NCBI GenBank assembly: GCA_903885665.1
Contig: CAISJL010000164.1
Span: forward strand, 1-64,000
Reading direction: 5' to 3'
Origin: an uncultured beta proteobacterium
GTDB taxonomy: Bacteria; Pseudomonadota; Gammaproteobacteria; Burkholderiales; SG8-41
Length of the DNA: 64,000 nt
Part shown: one piece after another, positions 38,407 through 47,652 of the stretch
Layout: each line of letters starts with the position of its first letter
How positions within the stretch are numbered: position 1 is the first letter of the stretch
Made by a program: the position numbers and the translations under genes
Notes under the pieces: model-generated
Database searches by the model: none
The model's input: only the letters and a program-made list of their open reading frames with translations
Told to the model about the DNA's origin: nothing

Positions 38407-39390
38407 TTACTCAGCGCGCATACCGCGTTCGCGAACTACGCCCGCCCACCGCTCATTTTCTTTCTTGAGATGCGCTGCAAATTCTTCCGGAGAGCTGACA
38501 GCAATTTCAATACCGCGTTCATTAAACATCCGCACAATTTCTGGCGTAGCCAGTGCTTTACGCATCTGCTCATTCAACACATTCACTGCATTACGTGGCG
38601 TCTTGGCAGGCGCGAAAATACCAAACCAAGTCACAAATTCATAACCAGGCAAGCCACTCTGATCAACCGTTGGGATATCCGGAAAAGCGGGCGAACGTTT
38701 TAGGCTTGTCACACCCAAGGGCCGCAAACGCTTGGCCCGTACATAGGATGAAGTCTCGGCAATGTTGGTAAATGTCGCGCTCACCTCACCACTCATAGCA
38801 GCAACTAGTCCTGGACCACCGCCTTTGTAGTGGACAGCAATTAAGCTAGTCTTGGCCATAAAGTTAAATAATTCGCCGCCAATATGTGGGTTAGTACCAA
38901 CCCCTGCCGAGGCATAATTAATGAGTTTTGGGCGTGCACGGGCAAATGCAATTAATTCTTTAATACTATAGACCGGCACTGACGGGTGCACGGTCACAAT
39001 CGAGGGCGAAATACCCACCATACCGACTGGCGCAAAATCATTAATAGGGTGGTAAGGTGCTTTACCATAAATATGTGGGTTCACCACAAATGGCAAGGTA
39101 TTCATCAACACGGTGTAACCATCAGCCGGGCCGCGCGCCACTAACTCGGTACCGATATTGCCAGAAGCGCCAGAACGATTATCTGCAATCACCGGCTGCC
39201 CCAAAAACTCGGATAACTTGGGCGCCAACATCCTCGACACCAAATCGACACTGCCGCCCGGTGCAAACGGCACAATGATACGCACAGCCTTAGTGGGATA
39301 GTTATCTGACTGAGCTATCCCCAAGGTGGGCACCAAGACCAGACTCATTAGTACCGTTAAGTAGCTGAGTATGTCATAATTTTTTTTCAT
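38407..39390 (-). CDS. Bug/TctC-family periplasmic solute-binding protein (5), inside the trp cluster
   Basis: A 327-residue binding protein whose ATG follows GAGG by five bases. The signal peptide ends TLGIAQSD, followed by YPTKAVRIIVPFAPGG, VIADNRSGASG, PADGYTV, YASAGVGTNPHI and VHYKGGGP. It lies 105 bases after trpE and is followed closely (17 bases) by the possible oxygenase gene. That pair breaks the normal trpE-trpG adjacency. A role in tryptophan synthesis is not expected; insertion of a cassette is more likely. Confidence 0.9.
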   Translation of the reverse strand: MKKNYDILSYLTVLMSLVLVPTLGIAQSDNYPTKAVRIIVPFAPGGSVDLVSRMLAPKLSEFLGQPVIADNRSGASGNIGTELVARGPADGYTVLMNTLPFVVNPHIYGKAPYHPINDFAPVGMVGISPSIVTVHPSVPVYSIKELIAFARARPKLINYASAGVGTNPHIGGELFNFMAKTSLIAVHYKGGGPGLVAAMSGEVSATFTNIAETSSYVRAKRLRPLGVTSLKRSPAFPDIPTVDQSGLPGYEFVTWFGIFAPAKTPRNAVNVLNEQMRKALATPEIVRMFNERGIEIAVSSPEEFAAHLKKENERWAGVVRERGMRAE

Positions 39391-39495
39391 ATCATCCTCT
39401 TGAAATAGTGAATCTCACAACCACTTGCTCCATAACCCCATAGCTCCACAACTCTAATAAACCACACCACTGAATCACATCCCTGAAACACACCA

Positions 39496-40968
39496 CTATA
39501 GTTGCGTATCTAGACCTGCTTCAGCCATTTCGGCAGCACGCAACAATGCGCGCGCCTTGCTTTGTGTTTCTTGCCATTCGGCTTCTGGATCTGAATCGGC
39601 CACCACACCGCCACCGGCTTGTACATGTAATTGTCCGTCTTTAATCACCCCTGTACGCAAAGCAATCGCCACGTCCATGTTGCCATGGAACCCCAAATAA
39701 CCCACTGCACCCGCATAGATACAACGCTTTACCGGTTCGAGCTCGTCAATAATTTCCATCGCCCGCACTTTTGGCGCACCCGACACCGTGCCTGCTGGAA
39801 AAGTGGCACGCAATACGTCTATCGCTTTGAGTCCGTGTTTGAGCTTAGCCTCAACATTAGAGACAATATGCATCACATGCGAATAGCGCTCAATAATCAT
39901 CTGCTCAGTCACCTTCACCGAGCCCACTTGAGCCACACGACCCGCATCATTGCGTCCCAAATCGACCAACATAATATGCTCTGCCCGCTCTTTGTGATCG
40001 GCCAAGAGTTCAGCAGCGAGTGCGGCATCCTCCGCAGGGGTGGATCCGCGGCGACGGGTGCCAGCAATCGGCCGCACAGTGACCAGATCGCCTTCCAAGC
40101 GCGCCAGAATCTCGGGCGAGGCCCCTACGACATGAAAATCATCCAAATTAAAATAATACATATACGGCGAGGGATTAAGCGCCCGCAATGCTCTATACAA
40201 CGATAAAGGTGAAGCAGTAAACGGTTTAGACAAGCGCTGTGAAGGCACTACCTGCATAATATCGCCGGCGCGAATATATTCTTTAGCTTTAGCCACGGCC
40301 GCGTGATACGCGGTTTGACCGAACCCCGAGACTGCAGGGACCGACGCCGTGGGCGCGCTTACGGGCAAATCTACAGGCATGCGCAGTTGTGCCAGCAGTG
40401 CGGCCAAGCGCGCCTTGGCTGCAGCGTAAGCGCCGGGCTGTTGCGGCTTAGCGTAGACCACCAAGGATAACTTGCCCGACAAGTTATCGACGATGGCGAT
40501 CTCCTCGGAGACTAGCAATAAAATATCTGGGGTATTGAGTGGATCAGGGCGTTCGTCATGGGCTAAACGCTTCTCAATATAGCGCACGGTATCGTAGCCA
40601 AAATAACCGACTAAGCCACCACAAAAACGTGGCAATCGGGCATCGGTGGCGACTTTGAAGCGTTGCAAATATTGATCGACATAAGCCAAGGGATCAGCCA
40701 CTGTCTCACTACTGAGCACTTGTTGTTGATGGATTTCTGAGCACGTGTAGCCGCGCACTTCAAGCCGCGTCTGTGCCGCTAAGCCAATAAACGAATACCG
40801 CCCAAAACGCTCACCACCGACCACAGACTCGAGTAAATAACTATACGGTTGATGAGCGAGTTTTAAATAAATCGATAAGGGTGTATCCAGATCAGCGAAG
40901 GTTTCTAACACCATCGGGATACGGTTATAACCCGCAGCGGCGAGTTGCTCAAATTCGACTTCAGTCAT
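39496..40968 (-). CDS. trpE: Anthranilate synthase component I
   Basis: A 490-residue chorismate-using enzyme making anthranilate with TrpG. The N-terminal part has the tryptophan feedback motif LLESV near residue 45. The chorismate-binding domain contains [36 protein letters not shown] and [25 protein letters not shown] 40968 has GAGGAG six bases upstream; an in-frame start at 41001 is not needed. Upstream are gph and rpe in the usual order. Confidence 0.96.
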   Translation of the reverse strand: MTEVEFEQLAAAGYNRIPMVLETFADLDTPLSIYLKLAHQPYSYLLESVVGGERFGRYSFIGLAAQTRLEVRGYTCSEIHQQQVLSSETVADPLAYVDQYLQRFKVATDARLPRFCGGLVGYFGYDTVRYIEKRLAHDERPDPLNTPDILLLVSEEIAIVDNLSGKLSLVVYAKPQQPGAYAAAKARLAALLAQLRMPVDLPVSAPTASVPAVSGFGQTAYHAAVAKAKEYIRAGDIMQVVPSQRLSKPFTASPLSLYRALRALNPSPYMYYFNLDDFHVVGASPEILARLEGDLVTVRPIAGTRRRGSTPAEDAALAAELLADHKERAEHIMLVDLGRNDAGRVAQVGSVKVTEQMIIERYSHVMHIVSNVEAKLKHGLKAIDVLRATFPAGTVSGAPKVRAMEIIDELEPVKRCIYAGAVGYLGFHGNMDVAIALRTGVIKDGQLHVQAGGGVVADSDPEAEWQETQSKARALLRAAEMAEAGLDTQL

Positions 40969-41102
40969 GTGCTGCTCCTCAAAAACGGTAGAAAAGGTCA
41001 ACCAACTCCGGCGCGATCAGCGACGCCAAGTCCAAGCGCAACACCAAAGCGCTTGCGATCGACACACAGAATGGCTCAGACACAGTTTCCAGGAGAGCAC
41101 TA

Positions 41103-41798
41103 TTAAACCTTTTTAATCAAAGAGATGCATTCAGTTAATGTTGCTACTATAGCATCAACTTCATGCCTCTGCACAGCCCGCCCCTCGGTGTAGCCATAGG
41201 GCACTGCAAATATCGGACAGCCTGCGGCACGCGCAGCTTGCACATCATTCATCGAATCGCCCACCATCAACACCTGTGCCGGCGCTAAACCCCATTGTTC
41301 ACAAATATGCAATAGCGGCCGCGGATCGGGTTTTTTTTGGGGCAAGGTATCGCCACAAACGGTAATCGAGAAAAACTCCGCCAAGTCCTGACGCGCTAAC
41401 AACGGCAGCGCAAAGGCAGAAGACTTATTCGTCATACAAGCCAGAGGAAAACCCGCCGCCCGCAATTGTGTCAAACCCGCTACGACGCCAGGGTATATCT
41501 GGGTCTGGGTACCATTGACCGCAGCATAACAACGCTCAAAAATCGGCATGGCGGCGGTCACTGCCGTCGCCTCCGCGACCCCGTCGACGCTACGCGCTAG
41601 GGCACGCTCGACCAATCGCCGTAGACCTTTACCGACAAAAGTGCGCACCACGCTCTCCGGTAACGGCTGCTCCCCCAAGACCACCAACATCTGATTAGTC
41701 GCAACGGTCAGGTCAGCAATTGTGTCCAACATCGTCCCATCGAGGTCAACAATAACGCCCTGAATCGGCAGCGGAAATTGCAATGTACTAGCAGCCAT
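41103..41798 (-). CDS. gph: Phosphoglycolate phosphatase (HAD family)
   Basis: A 231-residue HAD-type phosphatase. Motif I is VDLDGTMLDT (nucleophile Asp18), motif II is MTNKSS, and motif III/IV is KKPDPRPL ... VGDSMNDVQAARAAG. The helical cap follows motif I. It removes phosphate from 2-phosphoglycolate formed by oxygenation reactions or DNA repair. It lies nine bases after rpe and before trpE, the common Burkholderiales order. Confidence 0.93.
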   Translation of the reverse strand: MAASTLQFPLPIQGVIVDLDGTMLDTIADLTVATNQMLVVLGEQPLPESVVRTFVGKGLRRLVERALARSVDGVAEATAVTAAMPIFERCYAAVNGTQTQIYPGVVAGLTQLRAAGFPLACMTNKSSAFALPLLARQDLAEFFSITVCGDTLPQKKPDPRPLLHICEQWGLAPAQVLMVGDSMNDVQAARAAGCPIFAVPYGYTEGRAVQRHEVDAIVATLTECISLIKKV

Positions 41799-41807
41799 CA
41801 GCCCCCC

Positions 41808-42476
41808 TTAGCGACTAACCGTCGTCAAGGCCTGACGCATCGCGCTAATCGTGCGGGCATAATCGGGCGCACCAAATATCGCTGAGCCGGCAACAAATGT
41901 ATCCGCCCCTGCACTGGCAGCAGCGGCAATATTGTCGACCTTAATTCCGCCATCGACCTCAAGGCGGATATCGCGACCCGATTGATCAATGCGCTGGCGC
42001 ACAGCGGCAATTTTACGCAAGGCCTGGGGAATAAACGCTTGGCCACCAAAGCCTGGGTTGACCGACATAATCAACACCAAATCAAGCTGCTCGAGCACAT
42101 GATCTAAGTAATGCAAGGGCGTGGCCGGATTAAACACCAAGCCAGCCTGACAGCCCTGCTCGCGAATCAAGGCAATGGTGCGATCAATATGAGCCGAGGC
42201 CTCGGGGTGGAAGGAAATTAAATTAGCGCCGGCCTTGGCAAACTCAGGCACCAAACGATCAACAGGCTCAACCATCAAATGCACGTCAATCGGGATTGCC
42301 ACATGCGGCCGAATCGCCTGGCAGACCAGCGGGCCAATGGTCAGATTGGGCACGTAATGACTATCCATCACGTCCACATGAATCCAGTCTGCGCCCGCGG
42401 CTTCCACGGCGCGAACCTCCTCACCAAGGCGGGCAAAATCGGCCGACAAAATACTTGGGGCAATGCGATAAGTCAT
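41808..42476 (-). CDS. rpe: Ribulose-phosphate 3-epimerase
   Basis: A 222-residue TIM-barrel enzyme interconverting ribulose 5-phosphate and xylulose 5-phosphate. It shows [53 protein letters not shown] and LEVDGGI. ATG 42476 is the usual start; the frame can be read from 42554 but the added residues are not family-like. First gene of the leftward rpe-gph-trpE run, divergent from apaG. Confidence 0.95.
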   Translation of the reverse strand: MTYRIAPSILSADFARLGEEVRAVEAAGADWIHVDVMDSHYVPNLTIGPLVCQAIRPHVAIPIDVHLMVEPVDRLVPEFAKAGANLISFHPEASAHIDRTIALIREQGCQAGLVFNPATPLHYLDHVLEQLDLVLIMSVNPGFGGQAFIPQALRKIAAVRQRIDQSGRDIRLEVDGGIKVDNIAAAASAGADTFVAGSAIFGAPDYARTISAMRQALTTVSR

Positions 42477-42614
42477 GATGGTTTCCAATGCGGGGTAAAC
42501 AGTCTCACCATTGTACCCGTTCTCGCCAAGCCGCTCACCTTCTGGCTCGCGCAATATCGGGGTAATTCACACGCAACACTTCCGTGATTGCCGCAGCAGT
42601 GCGAGAATAGGGCT

Positions 42615-42995
42615 ATGAATGATGAAAAATACCAAATCACCATCGCCCCAAAGGCCACTTACATCGCTGACCAGTCAAACGCGCAAATTGAACGTTACGC
42701 CTTTGCCTATACCATCACCATCACCAATACTGGCTCTGTTGCCGCGCGCCTAGTCAGCCGCCATTGGATTATTACCGATGCCAATAACCAAGTCCAAGAA
42801 GTCAAAGGCGAAGGCGTGGTCGGCGCGCACCCCCACCTCAAACCCGGCCAGAGCTTTGAATATACCAGTGGTTCTATCCTAGCCACCCCCGTGGGCACCA
42901 TGCGCGGTAGTTACCAAATGGTTGCCGAAGATGGCACAAATTTCGATGCACCCATTCCAGAGTTCACACTGTCGGTACCTAGGGTTTTACACTAA
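42615..42995 (+). CDS. apaG: Co2+/Mg2+ efflux protein ApaG
   Basis: A 126-residue single-domain protein of the ApaG/fibronectin-III-like fold: YAFAYTITITNTG, RHWIITDANNQVQEVKGEGVVG, FEYTSGSILATPVGTMRGSYQMV. The molecular role is not settled; deletion affects Co resistance and Mg transport in enterobacteria. ATG 42615 gives the usual length. Divergent from rpe. Confidence 0.94.
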   Translation: MNDEKYQITIAPKATYIADQSNAQIERYAFAYTITITNTGSVAARLVSRHWIITDANNQVQEVKGEGVVGAHPHLKPGQSFEYTSGSILATPVGTMRGSYQMVAEDGTNFDAPIPEFTLSVPRVLH

Positions 42996-43033
42996 CTAAC
43001 TGATAAATAAAGATTTTTTATATAATCCTCAGT

Positions 43034-43270
43034 TCATGCAGAAGGTGTTTTTGGCTCAGCGGGCTCAACTGGCTCATTCAGCGCTCCACTAGCGACCACC
43101 GTGACCGGTCTATCCCCTGGCGCGGCACTCTGCTGCCGGGCTTGTATGCTACTGTCCTCGACATTCTCCGCCGCATCACGCTCGGTGCGTGGCCAAGTCG
43201 ACCACACGATACCCACCAGCAAACCCACTGCGCACAACGCCTCGATCAAATACCACAGCAAACCTTGCAT
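43034..43270 (-). CDS. Small single-pass membrane protein, unknown function
   Basis: A 78-residue protein with one hydrophobic helix (about 4-24, LLWYLIEALCAVGLLVGIVW) and then a charged, Pro/Glu-rich tail of about 50 residues. No family is recognised. It lies between the convergent apaG and the divergent mltA gene. Its start region overlaps only the untranslated 5' side assigned to mltA. Reality is supported by the clear membrane helix and acceptable codon use, not by homology. Confidence 0.5.
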   Translation of the reverse strand: MQGLLWYLIEALCAVGLLVGIVWSTWPRTERDAAENVEDSSIQARQQSAAPGDRPVTVVASGALNEPVEPAEPKTPSA

Positions 43271-43336
43271 ACCCCGAACTCCTTAGTTGTTACCATCACA
43301 ACGCATCTCCGCACCCTGCCACGTTACGTTCTAGCG

Positions 43337-43456
43337 CTTATGCGCCTTAAGCTTGTGCACCTTAAGCTTATGCACCTTGAGCTTATGCAACTTAAACTTA
43401 AGCACCTAAAGCTTAAACACCTAGACCTTAGTCACATAGAACTGAGACGCTTAGGC
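43337..43456. repeat. Degenerate 15-bp tandem repeat upstream of mltA
   Basis: Eight consecutive 15-base units, the first being CTTATGCGCCTTAAG (43337-43351) and the next CTTGTGCACCTTAAG and CTTATGCACCTTGAG, decaying toward 43456. Unit borders create repeated AAGCTT palindromes. The array is open in the mltA frame and would encode a five-residue repeat of the type M-H-L-K-L. It precedes the lipoprotein signal peptide by 45 bases, so it is either untranslated leader or part of an unusual N-terminal extension. Confidence 0.85.
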
Positions 43457-43501
43457 CCTAGACTATCACAAGGCCGACCTTCGCTAGGCCACAGCAAGCG
43501 C

Positions 43502-44785
43502 ATGATCAGTCTAGTGATCACCCTAAGCTTGGCAGCGTGTAGCTCGCTCCCTCCGCCGCCTAGCCCTAGCCAACGCAAGCCCATCGCACCACCAGCGAGC
43601 AGCTCACCGGTCATCCCTGCGCCACCGGCGACGGTAACGCCAAGTCCTTCCTCTACATCTGCCCCTGCGCCAGCTGCCGGCACTTTAATCCCCGCCACTT
43701 GGGGGTCACTGCCCGGTTGGTCGACCGACGATCACAGCGCCGCTTGGGATACGCTATTGAGCAGCTGTCGTGTGCTCCAAACCCAAGCACTCTGGCAACA
43801 CCTCTGCGCGGCGGCCCGTAGCGAAAATCGCCCAAACCGCGAACGGGTCAAACAATTTCTAGAGCGCCACCTCGCACCCTACTGGGTCAGTCCCGAGCCC
43901 GGCACCGAAGGGCTCGCAACGGGCTACTACGAACCGCTGATCGCAGGCAGCCGCAAGCCGAGCTCGCGCTATCGATATCCCATCTATGGACAGCCGCGAG
44001 ATTTAATTTATATCGACCTCAGCACGGTCACACCCAACTCAGCAACCGCAGCACACTTTAACGGCATAGCCCCTAACCCTCGTACCCCAGCGCGTAACGA
44101 TGGTAAAAACACACTGCCCTATTACACGCGCGCCCAAATCGAAGCACCCCATAGCCCGCTGCGCGGCCGCGAAATCGCGTGGACTGACGACCCGATTGAA
44201 TTATTTTTTCTGCAAGTCCAAGGCTCAGGTCGAGTCGAACTCGACAATGGCACCACCCTGCGCTTAGGGTTTGCCGGGCACAATGGTCACCCCTATCGCT
44301 CAATTGGCCGCGCCCTCATCGATCGCGGTGAGCTCACGCCCGACCAAGCCTCCATGCAAGGCATCAAACTGTGGGCACAACAAAACCCACAAAAGCTGCG
44401 CGACTTACTCAACCTCAACCCGCGCTACATCTTTTTTCGAGAACTACCCCCCAGCCCGCAAAGCCCACCCGGCGCTCTAGGGGTGCCGCTCACCCCCCAA
44501 CGCTCCGTCGCCATCGATCCCCAATTCATTCCGTTGGGCGCACCACTGTTTATCGCCACCACCTGGCCACTGAGCAACCAACCCTTAGAACGACTGGTGT
44601 TTGCCCAAGACACTGGCAGTGCAATTCGCGGCGCGGCTCGCATCGACTTTTTTTGGGGGGCGGGCGAGGACGCCAGTCGCGAAGCCGGGCGCATGAAACA
44701 AGCACTTAAACTGTGGTTATTATTGCCGCGCGGCTACACCGTACCGCCAAACAGCAGTGCCATCGCTCCCGCCAAGCTTAACTAA
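43502..44785 (+). CDS. mltA: Membrane-bound lytic murein transglycosylase A
   Basis: A 427-residue outer-membrane lipoprotein that cleaves peptidoglycan glycan strands. ATG 43502 gives a lipoprotein signal peptide with lipobox LAAC (Cys at about 12). A Pro/Ser/Ala-rich linker follows (to about residue 60). The MltA domain contains ATGYYEPLIAGS, FFLQVQGSGRV, GFAGHNGHPYRSIG and, in the 3D domain, FAQDTGSAIRGAARIDFFWG with the catalytic Asp. The frame stays open upstream to 43142 through a 15-base repeat array, but that part lacks a credible start or export signal. Confidence 0.9.
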   Translation: MISLVITLSLAACSSLPPPPSPSQRKPIAPPASSSPVIPAPPATVTPSPSSTSAPAPAAGTLIPATWGSLPGWSTDDHSAAWDTLLSSCRVLQTQALWQHLCAAARSENRPNRERVKQFLERHLAPYWVSPEPGTEGLATGYYEPLIAGSRKPSSRYRYPIYGQPRDLIYIDLSTVTPNSATAAHFNGIAPNPRTPARNDGKNTLPYYTRAQIEAPHSPLRGREIAWTDDPIELFFLQVQGSGRVELDNGTTLRLGFAGHNGHPYRSIGRALIDRGELTPDQASMQGIKLWAQQNPQKLRDLLNLNPRYIFFRELPPSPQSPPGALGVPLTPQRSVAIDPQFIPLGAPLFIATTWPLSNQPLERLVFAQDTGSAIRGAARIDFFWGAGEDASREAGRMKQALKLWLLLPRGYTVPPNSSAIAPAKLN

Positions 44786-44889
44786 AGCGCGATTAGGCAA
44801 GGTGATCAATAGCAGTGAGCGTGCACTTATCATTATCAAGTTAAGCGCTGTAATTAAACTAACTTATTGATTTATAAATTCTATTCAAT

Positions 44890-45525
44890 TTAGTCAGGAA
44901 CAACCCGCAATACCACTTGCACACGGCTGCGCACTGCATGACCGGCACGCTCCGCGGGCATAAAGCGGGTCTGGCGAATCAAGGCCTCGGCCTGTTGCGA
45001 CAAGTCACCAGCGGCGAGATCGATCGCTGTCACACTCTCCACCACGCCCACTTGGTTGATGCTGACCCAGAAGCGCAAACTTGTCGGCCCTACCCCCCAT
45101 GCTGGCAATTGCAAGGCGGTCGCTGGACGCGGGTAACGATCGAGCTCGCGCGCACCGTAGAGCCTCAAGTCTGGCCCTAGGGTGTCAGCGCTGGACGCCA
45201 CAGGTGCGGCGACTTCAGCGGCCGGTGCCGTTACGCTTGACTGAGGTTGCGTTGTTGCAGCGCTCGCTTGCGGGTTCACCGAGATGCCGCCGGGTGCGGC
45301 ACTCAGCGTTGCGGGCGCAATCACTTCGCTGAGCGTCAGCAATCGCGATTCGGGCTTGGTATCAATCTGCGCTTGAAACACTGCGCCCAATTTAGGACGA
45401 GCGACACGAGCACCTCCCGCAGGCACCCACACCTGCCACAACAGCACATGCATCAAGGCAGACACAGCAAGCGCCCACAACCAGCGCTCGGCCAGACGCG
45501 ACTGCCAAGGCTGTGGGCCTAACAC
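44890..45525 (-). CDS. TonB-like protein with one membrane helix
   Basis: A protein of about 211 residues. An N-terminal transmembrane helix (WLWALAVSALMHVLLWQVW) has a Ser/His-containing face like TonB. An Ala/Pro/Thr-rich periplasmic linker follows. The C-terminal domain (about 130-208) has LRFWVSINQVGVVESV and SQQAEALIRQTRFMPAERAG, typical of TonB C-terminal domains. The start is uncertain: GTG 45525 has AGG upstream, TTG 45555 is also in frame. No exbB/exbD is nearby. It follows dsbC on the same strand. Confidence 0.7.
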   Translation of the reverse strand: MLGPQPWQSRLAERWLWALAVSALMHVLLWQVWVPAGGARVARPKLGAVFQAQIDTKPESRLLTLSEVIAPATLSAAPGGISVNPQASAATTQPQSSVTAPAAEVAAPVASSADTLGPDLRLYGARELDRYPRPATALQLPAWGVGPTSLRFWVSINQVGVVESVTAIDLAAGDLSQQAEALIRQTRFMPAERAGHAVRSRVQVVLRVVPD

Positions 45526-45598
45526 AGCGGACCTAACACAGAGAACCAAACACAAAGCACTGGGCGCCTAACATTACGGACAGCTTCACTCACCACAA

Positions 45599-46324
45599 CT
45601 AACGTGTGGTAGTGAGCGCCTCCTCGAGTTCAGTGACCGATAAAAATCCACCAATCTGCTGACCAGTGGCCAAATACACTGCAGGCGTGCCACGCACACC
45701 AAAGCGTTTGGCGAGCGCTTGATTATCATCGATTGGCGTCGCGCAATTTTTAGGTGCATTACTCGGCACCACGACATTAGTCATTAAGTCATCCCACAAT
45801 TTAGCGCGGTCTTTGGCACACCATACGGCTTTCGATTTTTCTACCGAGTCAGCCGATAAAATGGGCAGCAAAAAGGTGTAGATGGTCACATCGGTCATCT
45901 TGTTTAATTCTTTATGCAAAGATTTACAGTAACCACAATTTGGGTCTTCAAAGGTATAGATCACGCGCTTACCATTACCGCGCACACGCTTGACAGCATT
46001 TAGCTGCGCTTTGACCAAACCACCGGATGCAATTTGATCGCGCCGTTCGCGAGTTAAATTACGTTCCTCCGCTTGGCGCAGATCAAATAAATTACCGGTG
46101 ATCAAATAATTTAATTTGTCATCTGTGTAGACCACCTGACCATCAAATACGACCTCATACAAACCAGCAAAAGGCGTACGATTAAACTGCTCAATTTTTG
46201 CAGTCGGAAAGCGCGCCTCAAATTTTTTACGCGTCTTCGCTTCATCTGGCTGCGCTGCGACAGGCAAGGCAAGTAGCAACATTAATCCCCAGCCCAAACC
46301 ACTCGCCAACATGCTTATACGCAT
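45599..46324 (-). CDS. dsbC: Thiol:disulfide interchange protein DsbC
   Basis: A 241-residue periplasmic disulfide isomerase. The signal peptide ends PVAAQP (about 24-26). The N-terminal dimerisation domain contains DGQVVYTDDKLNYLITGNLFDL. The thioredoxin-fold domain has the redox motif CGYC (130-133), with a second cysteine pair near residues 170 and 191 and a cis-Pro loop in GVRGTPAVYL. It lies 89 bases after the ubiH-type gene, an arrangement known in Burkholderiales. Confidence 0.93.
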   Translation of the reverse strand: MRISMLASGLGWGLMLLLALPVAAQPDEAKTRKKFEARFPTAKIEQFNRTPFAGLYEVVFDGQVVYTDDKLNYLITGNLFDLRQAEERNLTRERRDQIASGGLVKAQLNAVKRVRGNGKRVIYTFEDPNCGYCKSLHKELNKMTDVTIYTFLLPILSADSVEKSKAVWCAKDRAKLWDDLMTNVVVPSNAPKNCATPIDDNQALAKRFGVRGTPAVYLATGQQIGGFLSVTELEEALTTTR

Positions 46325-46413
46325 ACGCCATATCCTTAAAATATCTACGAATTATTTTCAAGCCTTGCAGTCGCCAGGCTCCCAATTTGACCACAGCAAC
46401 AGCACAGCATAAC

Positions 46414-47589
46414 TCAAGCAATCACGCGCTGCATTAACCACCGCTTCATGCTTGGCATATGCTCGACCATGCGCAAACCCTGGTTGCGCACAGACGCCAA
46501 CAATGGTGCTTGGGTGGCAAACAACTTTTGCAAGGCATCTCCGCCCCAAGCAATCGAGGCAATATCTTCAAGTCGTGCCCGTGCATAACGCTGTAGCAAT
46601 GGGTAGTCGCCGCATGATTGCAACGGCGGCCGCGCGGCCAACACCGCCACTAACTCCCGTACATCACGAAACCCTAAATTCACGCCCTGACCAGCCAAGG
46701 GGTGCACACGATGGGCAGCATCGCCAACCAAAGCTAAGCCCGGCGCTACCAAAGACTGTGCCTGTTGCAAAGACAAGGGGAAGCCAACCGCAGGCGAGAG
46801 AGACTCGAGCACCCCCACTGTCCCAAGACTTGCCGCCTGCACCGCGTTCGCCAAATCCTCAGGCGATAGCGCGAGCAGGGCGTTAGCATGCGCTATTGGC
46901 GTTGACCACACCATTGACACGCGCTGCCCAGGCAACGGCAACAGCGCCAAAACACCATCCGGTCTGAACCACTGGCGCGCCACCGCGCCATGTTGGGCAC
47001 TGATTGCAAAATTCGCCACCACACCCAATTGTTGATAATCATTGCTCTTGAGCGGAATCGCCGCCGCCTCGCGCACCCAAGATTGCCCGCCGTCAGCACC
47101 TACCACCAAATCCGCTGACCACTGCTCACCAGAATCTAAGCGCAGGACAGCAGGGCTTAATGTCAAATCGAGCGTCACAGGACGCGCGTCTGCCAACACC
47201 GTCAGTTCAGGGGTTGCAGCAATCTCTGCGGCAAGGGCGGCCTGCAAAGCCCGACTCTCGACAATCCACGCCAACTCACGTAAGCCCGCTGCTTCAGCGG
47301 CAAACCCCAGATGCGACTGCGCATCACCCCAAATCGCCATGGCTGCCACCGCTTGCACACGTGCCGCATCCACACGCGACCACACGCCAAGACCACCCAA
47401 AAACGCGGCATTACCGGGGCTGACCGCATAAATACGCTGATCCCAAGTCGGCTCGATAGGGGCGCAAGTTGCCAAAGTGGCGGCGGAGGCGACCAAAGCC
47501 ACCCGTTGTCCTTGATGGGCTAATGCGAGCGCCAAACTCGCGCCCACTAAACCACCACCGACCACCAAGACCTGCACGCTATTGTTCAA
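46414..47589 (-). CDS. UbiH/UbiF/VisC/COQ6-family FAD-dependent hydroxylase
   Basis: A 391-residue flavoprotein monooxygenase hydroxylating the aromatic ring of ubiquinone precursors. The dinucleotide motif VVGGGLVGASLALALAHQG is at 9-27. The second motif VVGADGGQSWVR lies mid-chain and GDAAHRVHPLAGQGVNLGFRDV near residue 290. Which ring position it hydroxylates (UbiH, UbiF or UbiI type) cannot be decided here. It is upstream of dsbC. Confidence 0.88.
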   Translation of the reverse strand: MNNSVQVLVVGGGLVGASLALALAHQGQRVALVASAATLATCAPIEPTWDQRIYAVSPGNAAFLGGLGVWSRVDAARVQAVAAMAIWGDAQSHLGFAAEAAGLRELAWIVESRALQAALAAEIAATPELTVLADARPVTLDLTLSPAVLRLDSGEQWSADLVVGADGGQSWVREAAAIPLKSNDYQQLGVVANFAISAQHGAVARQWFRPDGVLALLPLPGQRVSMVWSTPIAHANALLALSPEDLANAVQAASLGTVGVLESLSPAVGFPLSLQQAQSLVAPGLALVGDAAHRVHPLAGQGVNLGFRDVRELVAVLAARPPLQSCGDYPLLQRYARARLEDIASIAWGGDALQKLFATQAPLLASVRNQGLRMVEHMPSMKRWLMQRVIA

Positions 47590-47628
47590 CGAAGCCCCTA
47601 TTTTAATGACCGCATCTTAAAAAATATT

Positions 47629-47647
47629 AATAAAATCAGTAATTTAC
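47629..47647 (-). promoter_or_regulatory. AT-rich promoter-like motif before the ubiH-type gene
   Basis: The minus strand reads GTAAATTACTGATTTTATT from 47647 down, then stays AT-rich to about 47615, some 40 bases before the start codon at 47589. It is another copy of the TTGATTTTATT-type motif found at several gene borders in this window. No exact -10 box is clear. Confidence 0.3.
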
Positions 47648-47652
47648 AATAA

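Noticed and set aside
39631-40206. 191-codon plus-strand frame inside trpE
   Set aside because: His-rich, motif-free antisense product within the conserved chorismate-binding domain of TrpE.
43142-43501. In-frame N-terminal extension of mltA of 120 residues
   Set aside because: It would precede the lipoprotein signal peptide, has no good start site and overlaps the opposite-strand small membrane gene; kept only as a repeat observation.
47042-47523. Plus-strand frames opposite the UbiH-type gene
   Set aside because: Shadows of GC-rich codon structure; the minus-strand FAD motifs are unambiguous.
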